Below are positions 37,111 to 44,773 of a stretch of DNA of 64,000 nt, one piece after another (position 1 is the stretch's first letter; each line of letters opens with the position of its first letter). This DNA is from Microvirga sp. SRT01 (lineage in GTDB: Bacteria > Pseudomonadota > Alphaproteobacteria > Sphingomonadales > Sphingomonadaceae). The position numbers and the translations under genes were made by a program. Location of the stretch: contig JAGSNX010000001.1 of assembly GCA_018139225.1 (NCBI GenBank), positions 186,001 through 250,000 of the forward strand, written 5' to 3'. Under the pieces are notes generated by a model, which saw only the letters and a program-made list of their open reading frames with translations, was not told the DNA's origin and ran no database searches.

Positions 37111-37934
37111 GATGGCTCCCCTGCCTGTGCGCGCCAGATCCATGCCGATGCTGGCAGGACGACGCGGTTGTCGAGGACGTAACGCGCGAGGGCGTCGGAC
37201 AGACGCGCGAGCAGGCGGTCGCGGTCGGCGGGGCCGGCGTCGGCGATGCTGCGCGAGAGGGGGCCGATGCGCGTGAGGAAGGACGTTGCGTCGGCGACGG
37301 GGTCTTCGCCCTCGCCCGCGACATAGTCGAAGTCGATCGACGCGGCGGTAACTGCGCTCCAGCCCGTCCGGGTCAGCAAGTCGTAGACGAACTCCATGTT
37401 CGCAAAGGCGAACGGACCGCGTGCGTAGCCGGCGGGATCGGAAAGGGCTTCGCCGGTGACCTGCTCGACCAGCGCGGCGGCGAAAGCGTTGCGGGAGCGG
37501 TCGCGAAAGCAGGAGAAAACGAGTGGCGCGCCGGGGTTTGCGGCTTGTCGGAGGCGGGTGAAGGCGGCGGCGGGGTCGGCGAAGAACATGACGCCGTGGC
37601 GGGAGTAGAGGAGGTCGAACCCGCCCGGCAGCGGATCGGTCGCGGCGTCGGCGACGTGGAAGGTGGCGGTGCGGACCCGAGCTTTGGCGATGGCGATCAG
37701 CGGTTCGGACAGGTCGATGCCGGTGATGCGGAGCTCCGGGCGGGCGGCGGCGATCGTGGCGCTGGTGGCCCCTGCCCCACAACCGATATCGAGGGCGGTG
37801 CCCGTTGCCGGGGCCGCAGCGAGGACAGCGGCATTAAGGTGGCGGGCGAGGTCGGCGAGACTGCGATCGGTGCGGCGATGCTCGGCGGCCCAGACGTCGC
37901 CGACGCGGGTTTGCCAGTCGGTGGTCGTGGTCAT
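37107..37934 (-). CDS. Class I SAM-dependent methyltransferase
   Basis: A 275-residue Rossmann-fold methyltransferase. Motif I is ALDIGCGAGATSATI (about 47-61), motif II ends ITGIDLSEPLIAIA and the post-motif region FDLLYSRHGVMFFADP is usual for small-molecule enzymes of the Methyltransf_11/25 type. The substrate is unknown. The start MTTTTDWQTRVG at 37934 is preferred over longer readings that run into repeats. It is coupled to the downstream GST gene by a four-base overlap. Confidence 0.87.
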   Translation of the reverse strand: MTTTTDWQTRVGDVWAAEHRRTDRSLADLARHLNAAVLAAAPATGTALDIGCGAGATSATIAAARPELRITGIDLSEPLIAIAKARVRTATFHVADAATDPLPGGFDLLYSRHGVMFFADPAAAFTRLRQAANPGAPLVFSCFRDRSRNAFAAALVEQVTGEALSDPAGYARGPFAFANMEFVYDLLTRTGWSAVTAASIDFDYVAGEGEDPVADATSFLTRIGPLSRSIADAGPADRDRLLARLSDALARYVLDNRVVLPASAWIWRAQAGEPS

Positions 37935-38019
37935 CGGGCGGGCCTTTGTCGGGGGTTGGGATGAACCGTCGCGTCGCGTCGCGCCGCTACGTGCGGCGAC
38001 GGTGGAAGGGGGATAGTTC

Positions 38020-38112
38020 GTTATGCCGGGCTTATTCCGGCATCTACCGCGCCCCGCAACTCGATGCACGTGACCTGCGATACCGTGGATGCCGGGACGA
38101 GCCCCGCAGGAC
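38020..38112. repeat. Nested palindromic element (copy near methyltransferase)
   Basis: The left arm ATGCCGGGCTTATTCCGGCAT (38023-38043) and right arm from GATGCCGGGACGAGCCCCGC (38089 on) are inverted copies of each other. Each arm is itself palindromic (the right arm is decayed). The inner loop is about 45 bases. The layout matches the elements at 40549, 49060, 51849 and 58606. Confidence 0.7.
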
Positions 38113-38211
38113 GGCGGTGGAGAGGGTTGAACGGCGGCTGGGCGCACGTTCGGCCCTTTCCGGTACCGGGCTCCCGCCTGCGCGGGAGCACGGCGGTGGG
38201 TGCGGAGCGTG

Positions 38212-38266
38212 GCACCAAAGTGGAGGAAGTGGAGGCGTCGGCGGGGTCCTCCACTTCACTTCAACG
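38212..38266 (+). repeat. Flanking repeat R2 (downstream of recA)
   Basis: Same direction and nearly the same sequence as R1 at 33483: CACCAAAGTGGAGG..., two copies of AAGTGGAGG (38217-38234), then CCTCCACTT with an extra CACTT. It lies 60 bases after the recA stop and may also act as the recA 3' hairpin. Confidence 0.85.
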
Positions 38267-38325
38267 AAAATGGGGGCCGCCGTTGCCGGCAGCCCCCCGA
38301 TCGACACGCCGACGACGCGGCCGAT

Positions 38326-39399
38326 TCAAATATCGTCGTCCTCGCCGGGGCCGACCATCAGTTCCTCGGCGACCTTGTCGGTGCGCTGGCGAATCGCCTT
38401 TTCGAGGCGGGCGGCGAGTTCCGGATTGTCGCGAAGATAGGTCTTGGCGTTCTCACGACCCTGACCGATGCGGATCGAGTCGTAGCTGAACCACGAACCC
38501 GACTTCTCGACGAGGCCAGCCTTGACGCCGAGATCGAGGATCTCGCCGATTTTGGAGATGCCCTCGCCGTACATGATGTCGAATTCGACCTGCTTGAACG
38601 GCGGCGCGACCTTGTTCTTCACCACCTTCACGCGGGTGGCGTTGCCGACGATGTCTTCCTTGTCCTTGATCTGCCCGGTGCGACGGATGTCGAGGCGGAC
38701 CGAGGCGTAGAACTTCAGGGCGTTGCCGCCCGTCGTCGTCTCCGGATTGCCGTACATCACGCCGATCTTCATGCGTAGCTGGTTGATGAAGATGACCATG
38801 CAGCGCGAGCGGCTGATCGAGCCGGTGAGCTTGCGCAGCGATTGCGACATCAGGCGGGCCTGAAGGCCGACATGGCTGTCACCCATCTCGCCCTCGATCT
38901 CCGCGCGCGGCACGAGTGCGGCGACCGAGTCGACGACGAGCACGTCGATCGCGTTGGAGCGGACGAGCGTGTCGACGATCTCCAGCGCCTGCTCACCGGT
39001 ATCCGGCTGCGACACAATCAGCTCGTCGATGTTGACGCCCAGCTTCTTGGCGTAAACCGGGTCGAGCGCGTGTTCCGCATCGACGAAAGCGGCGGTGCCA
39101 CCACCGCGCTGCGCCTCGGCAATGACATGCAGCGCAAGCGTGGTCTTGCCCGAGGATTCAGGGCCGTAGACCTCGATCACGCGGCCGCGAGGCAGGCCGC
39201 CGACGCCAAGGGCGATGTCGAGGCCGAGCGAGCCGGTGGAGATCGTTTCGACCTGCATCGTCTCTTTCGAGCCGAGCCTCATCGCGGAGCCCTTGCCGAA
39301 GGCACGGTCGATCTGGGCCAGCGCGGCGTCGAGCGCCTTCTGCCGGTCTGCGTTAGCGGTTGCCATGCCGGTATCGATCACTTTCAGATTGGCGGCCAT
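38326..39399 (-). CDS. recA: Recombinase RecA
   Basis: A 357-residue recombinase and LexA co-protease. Walker [10 protein letters not shown] spans 79-87. [11 protein letters not shown], the DNA-binding loop region ([16 protein letters not shown]) and [18 protein letters not shown] follow in order. The C-terminus is acidic (GPGEDDDI), the usual self-limiting tail. The start at 39399 begins [11 protein letters not shown]. An SOS box lies 77 bases upstream. Normally alaS would follow within a few hundred bases. Here a repeat-flanked block intervenes. Confidence 0.98.
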   Translation of the reverse strand: MAANLKVIDTGMATANADRQKALDAALAQIDRAFGKGSAMRLGSKETMQVETISTGSLGLDIALGVGGLPRGRVIEVYGPESSGKTTLALHVIAEAQRGGGTAAFVDAEHALDPVYAKKLGVNIDELIVSQPDTGEQALEIVDTLVRSNAIDVLVVDSVAALVPRAEIEGEMGDSHVGLQARLMSQSLRKLTGSISRSRCMVIFINQLRMKIGVMYGNPETTTGGNALKFYASVRLDIRRTGQIKDKEDIVGNATRVKVVKNKVAPPFKQVEFDIMYGEGISKIGEILDLGVKAGLVEKSGSWFSYDSIRIGQGRENAKTYLRDNPELAARLEKAIRQRTDKVAEELMVGPGEDDDI

Positions 39400-39587
39400 C
39401 AGGGGCTCCCATCGCTAGAGCAAGCGCGTGGCGGGGGCAACGCGTCTGCTTCCATGTATATGGTTTGTTCTCGTGGAACAAGATGGGAACTCGAAGAAGT
39501 TTCGTTTGTGCGACGCGGATAAGACAGGAAGGAATTTGTTTGTGGGCTGCGCGTGGCTCGTTCTCCGCGTCATCGCGGCGTGGCTTT
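39400..39587 (-). promoter_or_regulatory. recA: recA promoter region
   Basis: A 188 bp spacer between ispE and recA. On the minus strand a possible promoter is TTGTTC (39476-39481), about 15 bases, then TATACA (39455-39460). The spacing is short, so these hexamers are tentative. The LexA box overlaps the -35. Confidence 0.5.
39476..39490 (-). promoter_or_regulatory. LexA (SOS) box of recA
   Basis: On the minus strand: GTTC-CCATCTT-GTTC, a perfect alphaproteobacterial LexA operator, 77 bases before the recA start. An overlapping palindrome GTTC-TCGTG-GAAC lies at 39467-39479. RecA is a standard LexA target, so this box calibrates the motif for the other two in the window. Confidence 0.9.
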
Positions 39588-40427
39588 TCAGGTCATGATC
39601 GAGGCGAGCGACCACCAGCCTCTCGCAGCGGCCGCAGTGGCGGCCGTGTCGCGAGCTTCGGGCGTGTCGAACAGCGCGAAGCACGTGGCGCCGGACCCGG
39701 ACATGCGCGACAGGATTGCGCCGGGAGCGGCGTCGAGCAGTGTGCGGACTTCGCCGATGACGGGGGCGAGCGACCGGGCCGGCGATTCCAGGTCGTTGCG
39801 GGCGGCGCGGGCGCGATCGAGCAACGGCCCCTCCCCCAGCGCGCCGCGATCGATGCCGTCCCAGCCGGCGAAGACGGCGGCGGTGGAGACGGCGACGTTC
39901 GGGTTGACGAGCAGCAGCGGCGTGCCGGGCGCGCCCTCGATCGGGACCAGCGCCTCGCCTTTGCCGGTGCCAAGCGTGGTGCGGCCGAGCAGGCAGGCGG
40001 GCACGTCTGCGCCGAGATGTTCGGCGATCGCGAACAGCGCGGGGGCGTGCGGGTCGATCCCGGTCAAGCGGGCCAGCGCGCGCAACGTCGCGGCGGCGTC
40101 CGCCGAACCGCCGCCGATGCCGGACGCGATGGGGAGGTTCTTCGTGAGCGTGATCGCGACGGGGGGCGTGGGCTGGTGGTGGCGGAAGGCGTCGCGGGCG
40201 TCGGTTACGAGGTTGGTGGGCGCCTTTCCATTCCCCGAGGGGGACCGAAGGGCTTGGGCGAAGGGGCCGGTCATGTCGAACCGGTCCTCGGCCGCTTCCT
40301 CGACGGTGATCGTGTCGCCGTCGGCGGCGAAGGCGAAGAGGGTTTCGAGTTCGTGATAGCCGTCCGGCCGGCGGCGGCGGACGTGGAGCGCGAGGTTGAT
40401 CTTGGCGGGGGCGGATTCGACGATCAT
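39588..40427 (-). CDS. ispE: 4-diphosphocytidyl-2-C-methyl-D-erythritol kinase
   Basis: A 279-residue GHMP kinase of the MEP pathway. N-terminal APAKINLALHVRRRRPDGYHELETL and the ATP-binding loop LPIASGIGGGSADAAATLRA are diagnostic. The C-terminal glycine motif is RMSGSGATCFALF. The start MIVESAPAKI at 40427 is the family start. An ATG 36 bases upstream is possible but adds an odd basic stretch. The gene cluster with a TPR protein and ETF-QO upstream is common in sphingomonads. Confidence 0.95.
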   Translation of the reverse strand: MIVESAPAKINLALHVRRRRPDGYHELETLFAFAADGDTITVEEAAEDRFDMTGPFAQALRSPSGNGKAPTNLVTDARDAFRHHQPTPPVAITLTKNLPIASGIGGGSADAAATLRALARLTGIDPHAPALFAIAEHLGADVPACLLGRTTLGTGKGEALVPIEGAPGTPLLLVNPNVAVSTAAVFAGWDGIDRGALGEGPLLDRARAARNDLESPARSLAPVIGEVRTLLDAAPGAILSRMSGSGATCFALFDTPEARDTAATAAAARGWWSLASIMT

Positions 40428-40548
40428 CGCGCGGGTGATGCGGCAGGGGCGGTTCGGGGGCAAGACTGGTTTGGGTAGGCTGGAAGTTGGTGTTTGTCAG
40501 GATCCAGACCACATGCTCTGCGTCAACCCTGTCGCACTCCACACCCGA

Positions 40549-40643
40549 CCCACCCCGGCGAAGGCCCGGGGGTACAGTTTCCGCGCCGCTCGTGAGACTC
40601 AGAGCCTTTGCTGCAACTGGACCCCGGCCTCCGCCGGGGTGGG
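40549..40643. repeat. Nested palindromic element (ispE upstream spacer)
   Basis: The left arm CCCACCCCGGCGAAGG... (40549-40573) and right arm ACCCCGGCCTCCGCCGGGGT (40621-40640) are inverted copies with one mismatch and two insertions. Each arm is itself a palindrome. The loop is 47 bases. A single hairpin of related type (CCCCCGCCTGCGCGGGG) follows at about 40686-40702. The 298-base spacer from the ispE start (40428) to the TPR stop (40725) shows nothing else. Confidence 0.75.
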
Positions 40644-40725
40644 ACGGTGAAGTGGACAGATTTATGTTCAGCAAGATAGCGTTGGGCCCCCGCCTGCGCG
40701 GGGCACGGGTAGTGAAATCAAGCGG

Positions 40726-42291
40726 CTAACGGGCCGCCGGTCCGTTCTCGATCTTGGCTGTGAGCCGGCCGAGCGTGCGCGGTTCGGCGACGATTGCGGC
40801 GGCGCGCCAGGCGTAGCGCGCTTCGTAGCGGCGGCCGGTTGCCCAATAGGCGTCGCCGAGATGGTCGGCGATGTCGGCATCGGCCGGGCTGTCCCGGGCG
40901 GCGCGTTCCAGCAGCGGCAGCGCGCGGGCAGTGTCGCCGGCGCGAAGATACGCCCAGCCGAGCGAGTCGGTGATGGCGGCGTCTTCGGGTTCCAGCGAGT
41001 GCGCCTTTTCGAGCATCCTGGTGGCGGCGGCCACGTCCTCGCCGCGATCGACGAGGCCGTAGCCGAGGAAGTTGAGGACGAGCGGCTGGTCCGGCGCGAG
41101 CGCAACCGCACGGCGCAGGGCGCGGCGCGCGTCCTTCCACCGGTCCGCAGCGTCGAGCGCGGTGGCGTAGCGGAGCCACGCGTTCCAGCGTTTGGCGATG
41201 CGCGGGTCGTCCAGCACGCGGGCGCAGATCGGCGCGGCCTCCGCGGGGCGATCCGCCTCGACCAGCAGGTCGGCGAGGCGGACGCGGTCGACGAACGTCG
41301 CGTCGGGTGCGGCGGCGCGGGTGCGGGCTACGGCGAGCGCCTCGGGCTTGCGGTCGCTGCCGTCGAGCAGCGCGATCCGGGCCTCCAGCATGTCGCTCGC
41401 CAGCGGATCGTCGGCGGGGATCGCGGCGAGGTTCGCCAGCGCCGCATCGGAGTCGCCAGCGCGGGCCAGCTGGTTGGCGAGGATCAGCCGCGCGCGAGCA
41501 TAGCCGGGATCGGCATCGAGCGCGGCGCGGGCGAGCGAAAGGGACAAGGTGCTGGCCTGTTCGCCGCGGCCGAGTTCTTCGGCGAGACGCAGGAACAGGC
41601 GCGAGACACCGAACGCTGGAGATGCACGCTGGCCGGCGGGGAGCGACTGGCCCGACCCGAGGAGCGCCTGTGCACGGGCCGGTTCTCCCAACCCGACGAT
41701 CAGTTCGGCGGCGGCGACGCGCGGCGCGCGGTTGGTGGTGGAGGCGAGGCCGGCGGCGGCGCTGCCCTCCGCGAGGCGACCGGCGGCGATCAGCAGCAGC
41801 GCGCGGTGCTCGGCGACCAAGGGTTTAGCGACCGGATCAATCGTCGATCGGTCGAGGATGGCAATGCCGGCGTTGCCGCCCGCCGCCCACGCTTCGATGA
41901 TCGGGGCGAGGATACGCAAACGATCAGTGGCGAGTGACCGCGTCGCCTGCTTCAGGGCGGCGGCATCGCCGGCGCGGGCGGCGTCGGCGATCGGAAACAG
42001 CGCGGCGTCGGCGGGAGCGATGCCGGCGTTGCGCAGGACGGCACCGGTTCTGCGGACCAGCGCCGCGTCGCCGCTGGCGATGCCAGCGCGAAAGGCGCGG
42101 ATCGCGACGACGGGATCACGTGGCGCGGCGGCGACGGCGGCGGCGTAGGCGGTCGACGCGGCGGGGCCGTCACCGTCCGCTTCCGCCGCGCGCGCGGTCA
42201 GATACGCCGTCCGCCCCGAGTCCGCAGCGGCCGGAGTCACGGCGAGCACCGCGAGCGCGATCAGGCTACATATTGGGATAGTTCGGGCCAC
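40726..42291 (-). CDS. Exported tetratricopeptide-repeat protein
   Basis: A 521-residue protein with a signal peptide (about 1-23, ending TPAAAD) and TPR units along its length. The clearest are in the last third (LNFLGYGLVDRGEDVAAATRMLEKA, DSLGWAYLRAGDTARALPLLERA, ADHLGDAYWATGRRYEARYAW). The DSLGWAY repeat is typical of a conserved alphaproteobacterial protein encoded beside ETF-QO. It is probably a periplasmic scaffold of unknown partner. The start GTG at 42291 lies inside the end of the ETF-QO gene (26-base overlap), which implies coupling. A slightly later start cannot be excluded. Confidence 0.85.
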   Translation of the reverse strand: MARTIPICSLIALAVLAVTPAAADSGRTAYLTARAAEADGDGPAASTAYAAAVAAAPRDPVVAIRAFRAGIASGDAALVRRTGAVLRNAGIAPADAALFPIADAARAGDAAALKQATRSLATDRLRILAPIIEAWAAGGNAGIAILDRSTIDPVAKPLVAEHRALLLIAAGRLAEGSAAAGLASTTNRAPRVAAAELIVGLGEPARAQALLGSGQSLPAGQRASPAFGVSRLFLRLAEELGRGEQASTLSLSLARAALDADPGYARARLILANQLARAGDSDAALANLAAIPADDPLASDMLEARIALLDGSDRKPEALAVARTRAAAPDATFVDRVRLADLLVEADRPAEAAPICARVLDDPRIAKRWNAWLRYATALDAADRWKDARRALRRAVALAPDQPLVLNFLGYGLVDRGEDVAAATRMLEKAHSLEPEDAAITDSLGWAYLRAGDTARALPLLERAARDSPADADIADHLGDAYWATGRRYEARYAWRAAAIVAEPRTLGRLTAKIENGPAAR

Positions 42292-43921
42292 CGCCGCCTT
42301 CCGGGACGACCCAGTTGATGTTCTGGGTCGGGTCCTTGATGTCGCAGGTTTTGCAGTGGACGCAATTCTGCGCGTTGATGACGAACTTTGGATCGCCGCT
42401 ATCCTGTCCGACGATCTCGTACACGCCGGCCGGGCAGTAACGCTGCGCCGGCTCGTCGTACATCGGCAGGTCGTATTCGACGGGTACGTTCGGGTCGCGC
42501 AGCGTCAGGTGGACCGGCTGGTCCTCCTCGTGATTGGTGTTCGACAGGAACACCGACGACAGGCGATCGAAGGTCAGGACGCCGTCGGGCTTGGGATAGA
42601 CCGGCGGCTTCACGAGGTCCTTGCGCCACAGGCTCTCATGGTCCGGGTGATGCTTCATCGTGAAGGGCATCTTCAGGCCGAAATGCTCCAGCCACATGGT
42701 GATGCCCGACAGGCCGGAACCGAGGAAATCGCCGAACTTCTTGACGAGCGGCACGACGTTGCGGACGACCGACAGCTCCTTCTTCAGCCACGACGCCTCG
42801 AACGCCTCCGGATAGGCGGTCAGTTCGTCATGCTCGCGGCCCTGCTGGATCGCGGCGAAGGCGGCTTCGGCGGCCATCATCGCCGACTTCTGCGCGCCGT
42901 GCGTACCCTTGATGCGGGGGACGTTGAGGAAGCCCGCCGAACAGCCGATCAGCGCGCCGCCGGGGAAGACCAGCTTCGGGATCGACTGCAACCCGCCGTC
43001 GTTGATCGCGCGCGCGCCGTAGGACACGCGCTTGCCGCCCGCTAGCAGCTCCGCGACCGCCGGGTGCGTCTTCCACTTCTGCATCTCCTGGAACGGGGAA
43101 ATGTAGGGGTTGGTGTAGCTTAGCCATGTTACGAAGCCGATCGACACCTGACCGTTGGCCTGATGATAGATCCAGCCGCCGCCGTTCGCGTCGTCGCCGA
43201 GCGGGAACCCTTGCGTATGCACGACGCGGCCGGGGTGGTGCTTTTCCGGGGCGATGTCCCAGAGCTCCTTGACGCCGAGGCCGTAAACCTGCGGATCGCT
43301 GTTCGCGGCGAGGTCGAAGGTGCGGATGACCTCCTTGGTCAGGTGGCCGCGCACGCCCTCCGCGAAGAAGGTGTATTTGGCGTGGATTTCGAGGCCGGGC
43401 GTGTAGTCGCCCTTGTGCGTGCCGTCGCGGGCGACGCCCATGTCGCCGGTCGCGACTCCCTTCACGCGGCCGTCGTCGTCGAACAGGATCTCCGCCGCGG
43501 CGAAGCCGGGGAAAATCTCTACGCCCAGCTCCTCGGCGCGGCCCGCGAGCCAGCGGCAGAGATTGCCGAGCGAGCAGGTGTAGGTGCCCTTGTTGTGCAG
43601 GAACGGCGGGGTCCACAGATGCGGCAGGTTGAACTTGCCCTTCGTGGTCAGCACCCAGTGGATGTTCTCCGTCACCGCCGTCTCCGCCAGCGGGCAGTCG
43701 GTGTCGCGCCATTCGGGGATCAGCTCGTCCATCGCGCGCGGATCGATCACCGCGCCCGACAGGATGTGCGCGCCGACCTCCGACCCCTTTTCGAGGACGC
43801 AGACGGCCAGTTCCGCACCCGCTTCGTTCGCCAGCTGTTTCAGACGGATGGCCGCCGACAGCCCGGCAGGGCCGGCACCGACGATCACCACGTCGTAGGG
43901 CATCGACTCGCGTTCGCTCAT
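42266..43921 (-). CDS. Electron transfer flavoprotein-ubiquinone oxidoreductase
   Basis: A 551-residue inner-membrane-associated flavoprotein. FAD-binding VVIVGAGPAGLSAAIRL is at residues 11-27. The ubiquinone-binding and second FAD regions lie in the middle (GGALIGCSAGFLNVPRIKG). The C-terminal 4Fe-4S site has four Cys: RYCPAGVYE, then CVHCKTCDIKDP. It passes electrons from ETF (fatty acid and amino acid oxidation) to quinone. The start at 43921 begins MSERESMPYD. The pairing fits with an acyl-CoA synthetase in the window at 49 kb. Confidence 0.96.
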   Translation of the reverse strand: MSERESMPYDVVIVGAGPAGLSAAIRLKQLANEAGAELAVCVLEKGSEVGAHILSGAVIDPRAMDELIPEWRDTDCPLAETAVTENIHWVLTTKGKFNLPHLWTPPFLHNKGTYTCSLGNLCRWLAGRAEELGVEIFPGFAAAEILFDDDGRVKGVATGDMGVARDGTHKGDYTPGLEIHAKYTFFAEGVRGHLTKEVIRTFDLAANSDPQVYGLGVKELWDIAPEKHHPGRVVHTQGFPLGDDANGGGWIYHQANGQVSIGFVTWLSYTNPYISPFQEMQKWKTHPAVAELLAGGKRVSYGARAINDGGLQSIPKLVFPGGALIGCSAGFLNVPRIKGTHGAQKSAMMAAEAAFAAIQQGREHDELTAYPEAFEASWLKKELSVVRNVVPLVKKFGDFLGSGLSGITMWLEHFGLKMPFTMKHHPDHESLWRKDLVKPPVYPKPDGVLTFDRLSSVFLSNTNHEEDQPVHLTLRDPNVPVEYDLPMYDEPAQRYCPAGVYEIVGQDSGDPKFVINAQNCVHCKTCDIKDPTQNINWVVPEGGGGPNYPNM

Positions 43922-44041
43922 GGCCTCTTCTCTCCAGCGGCCCCGCCGGCGATCCGCCGGGCGTGATGCCGCACCATCCTGTCCAATAAGCCGTTCCGCT
44001 ACATTGACCGCCACGTCAACCGTGGAGCATGACGCCCGGCG

Positions 44042-44773
44042 ATGGGGGCATACCGGAATATCGACACGGCACAGGCCGAACCCGCCGACCGCGCGATGAT
44101 CGCGAATGCGATCGCCTGGTGGGCGGACGCGGGTGTCGACGTGCTGGTCGAGGACGCGCCACGCGACTGGCTGGTGGCCCCTGCCCCCGCTCCCGTGGTG
44201 GAGGCGGCACCGGCGGCGGACTCGCTGCCCGCGACGCTGGAGGCTTTTCTCGGCTGGCGGACTGGGGCGAGCGCGCCCGAGGCGGCGTGGAGCGGCGTGT
44301 CCCTTGCCGCTACGGGTCCCGCCGATGCGAAGGTCATGGTGCTGATCGATTGCCCCGACCGCGACGATGGCAATGCCGGCGCGCTGCTGGCGGGGGAGCC
44401 CGGCAAATTGTTCGACCGGATGCTCGCCGCGATCGGCCTGTCGCGCGACACCGTGCACATCGCCGCGGTCTGCGCGCGTCGGCCCGCCGCGGGCCGGATG
44501 CCGCGCGATATCGAGGCGAAGCTGGGCGAGATCGCGCGCCACCATATCGAACTGGTCGCGCCGGAACGGTTGCTGCTGCTCGGTGATGCGACGAGCCGTG
44601 CCGTGCTGGCGATGGAGCGAATCGATGCGCGCGGTTCTTTGCAGGCGTTTAACCATAAAAGCGGACATACGAAGGTCGTAGCCTCCGCCCATCCGCGGAT
44701 GCTGATCGAGCGTCCGGCGATGAAGGCCGAAAGCTGGCGCGACCTGCAATTGCTGATGGGGGCAGATCAATGA
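44042..44773 (+). CDS. Uracil-DNA glycosylase superfamily protein, divergent
   Basis: A 243-residue protein resembling family 4 uracil-DNA glycosylases in its second half: GEPGKLFDRMLAAIGLSRDTVHIAAVCARRP, a LLLLGDATSRAVL strand and a final SAHPRMLIERPAMK motif corresponding to the family HPAYLLR loop. However motif A, normally GEAPGxxED, reads IDCPDRDDGNAG. The N-terminal CxxC pair that helps bind the 4Fe-4S cluster is absent and only two cysteines remain in the domain. Activity on uracil is therefore uncertain. Its stop overlaps the next gene as ATGA. The ribosome site is weak, so the start is approximate. Confidence 0.72.
   Translation: MGAYRNIDTAQAEPADRAMIANAIAWWADAGVDVLVEDAPRDWLVAPAPAPVVEAAPAADSLPATLEAFLGWRTGASAPEAAWSGVSLAATGPADAKVMVLIDCPDRDDGNAGALLAGEPGKLFDRMLAAIGLSRDTVHIAAVCARRPAAGRMPRDIEAKLGEIARHHIELVAPERLLLLGDATSRAVLAMERIDARGSLQAFNHKSGHTKVVASAHPRMLIERPAMKAESWRDLQLLMGADQ

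Larger units (their letters stand above)
37935..38325. other. Repeat-rich spacer between methyltransferase and recA
   Basis: These 391 bases hold no convincing gene. They contain a nested palindrome (38020-38112), a CTCCCGC-CTG-CGCGGGAG-type hairpin (38171-38189) and the flanking repeat R2 (38212-38266). Short open frames here are translations of the repeats. Confidence 0.7.
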
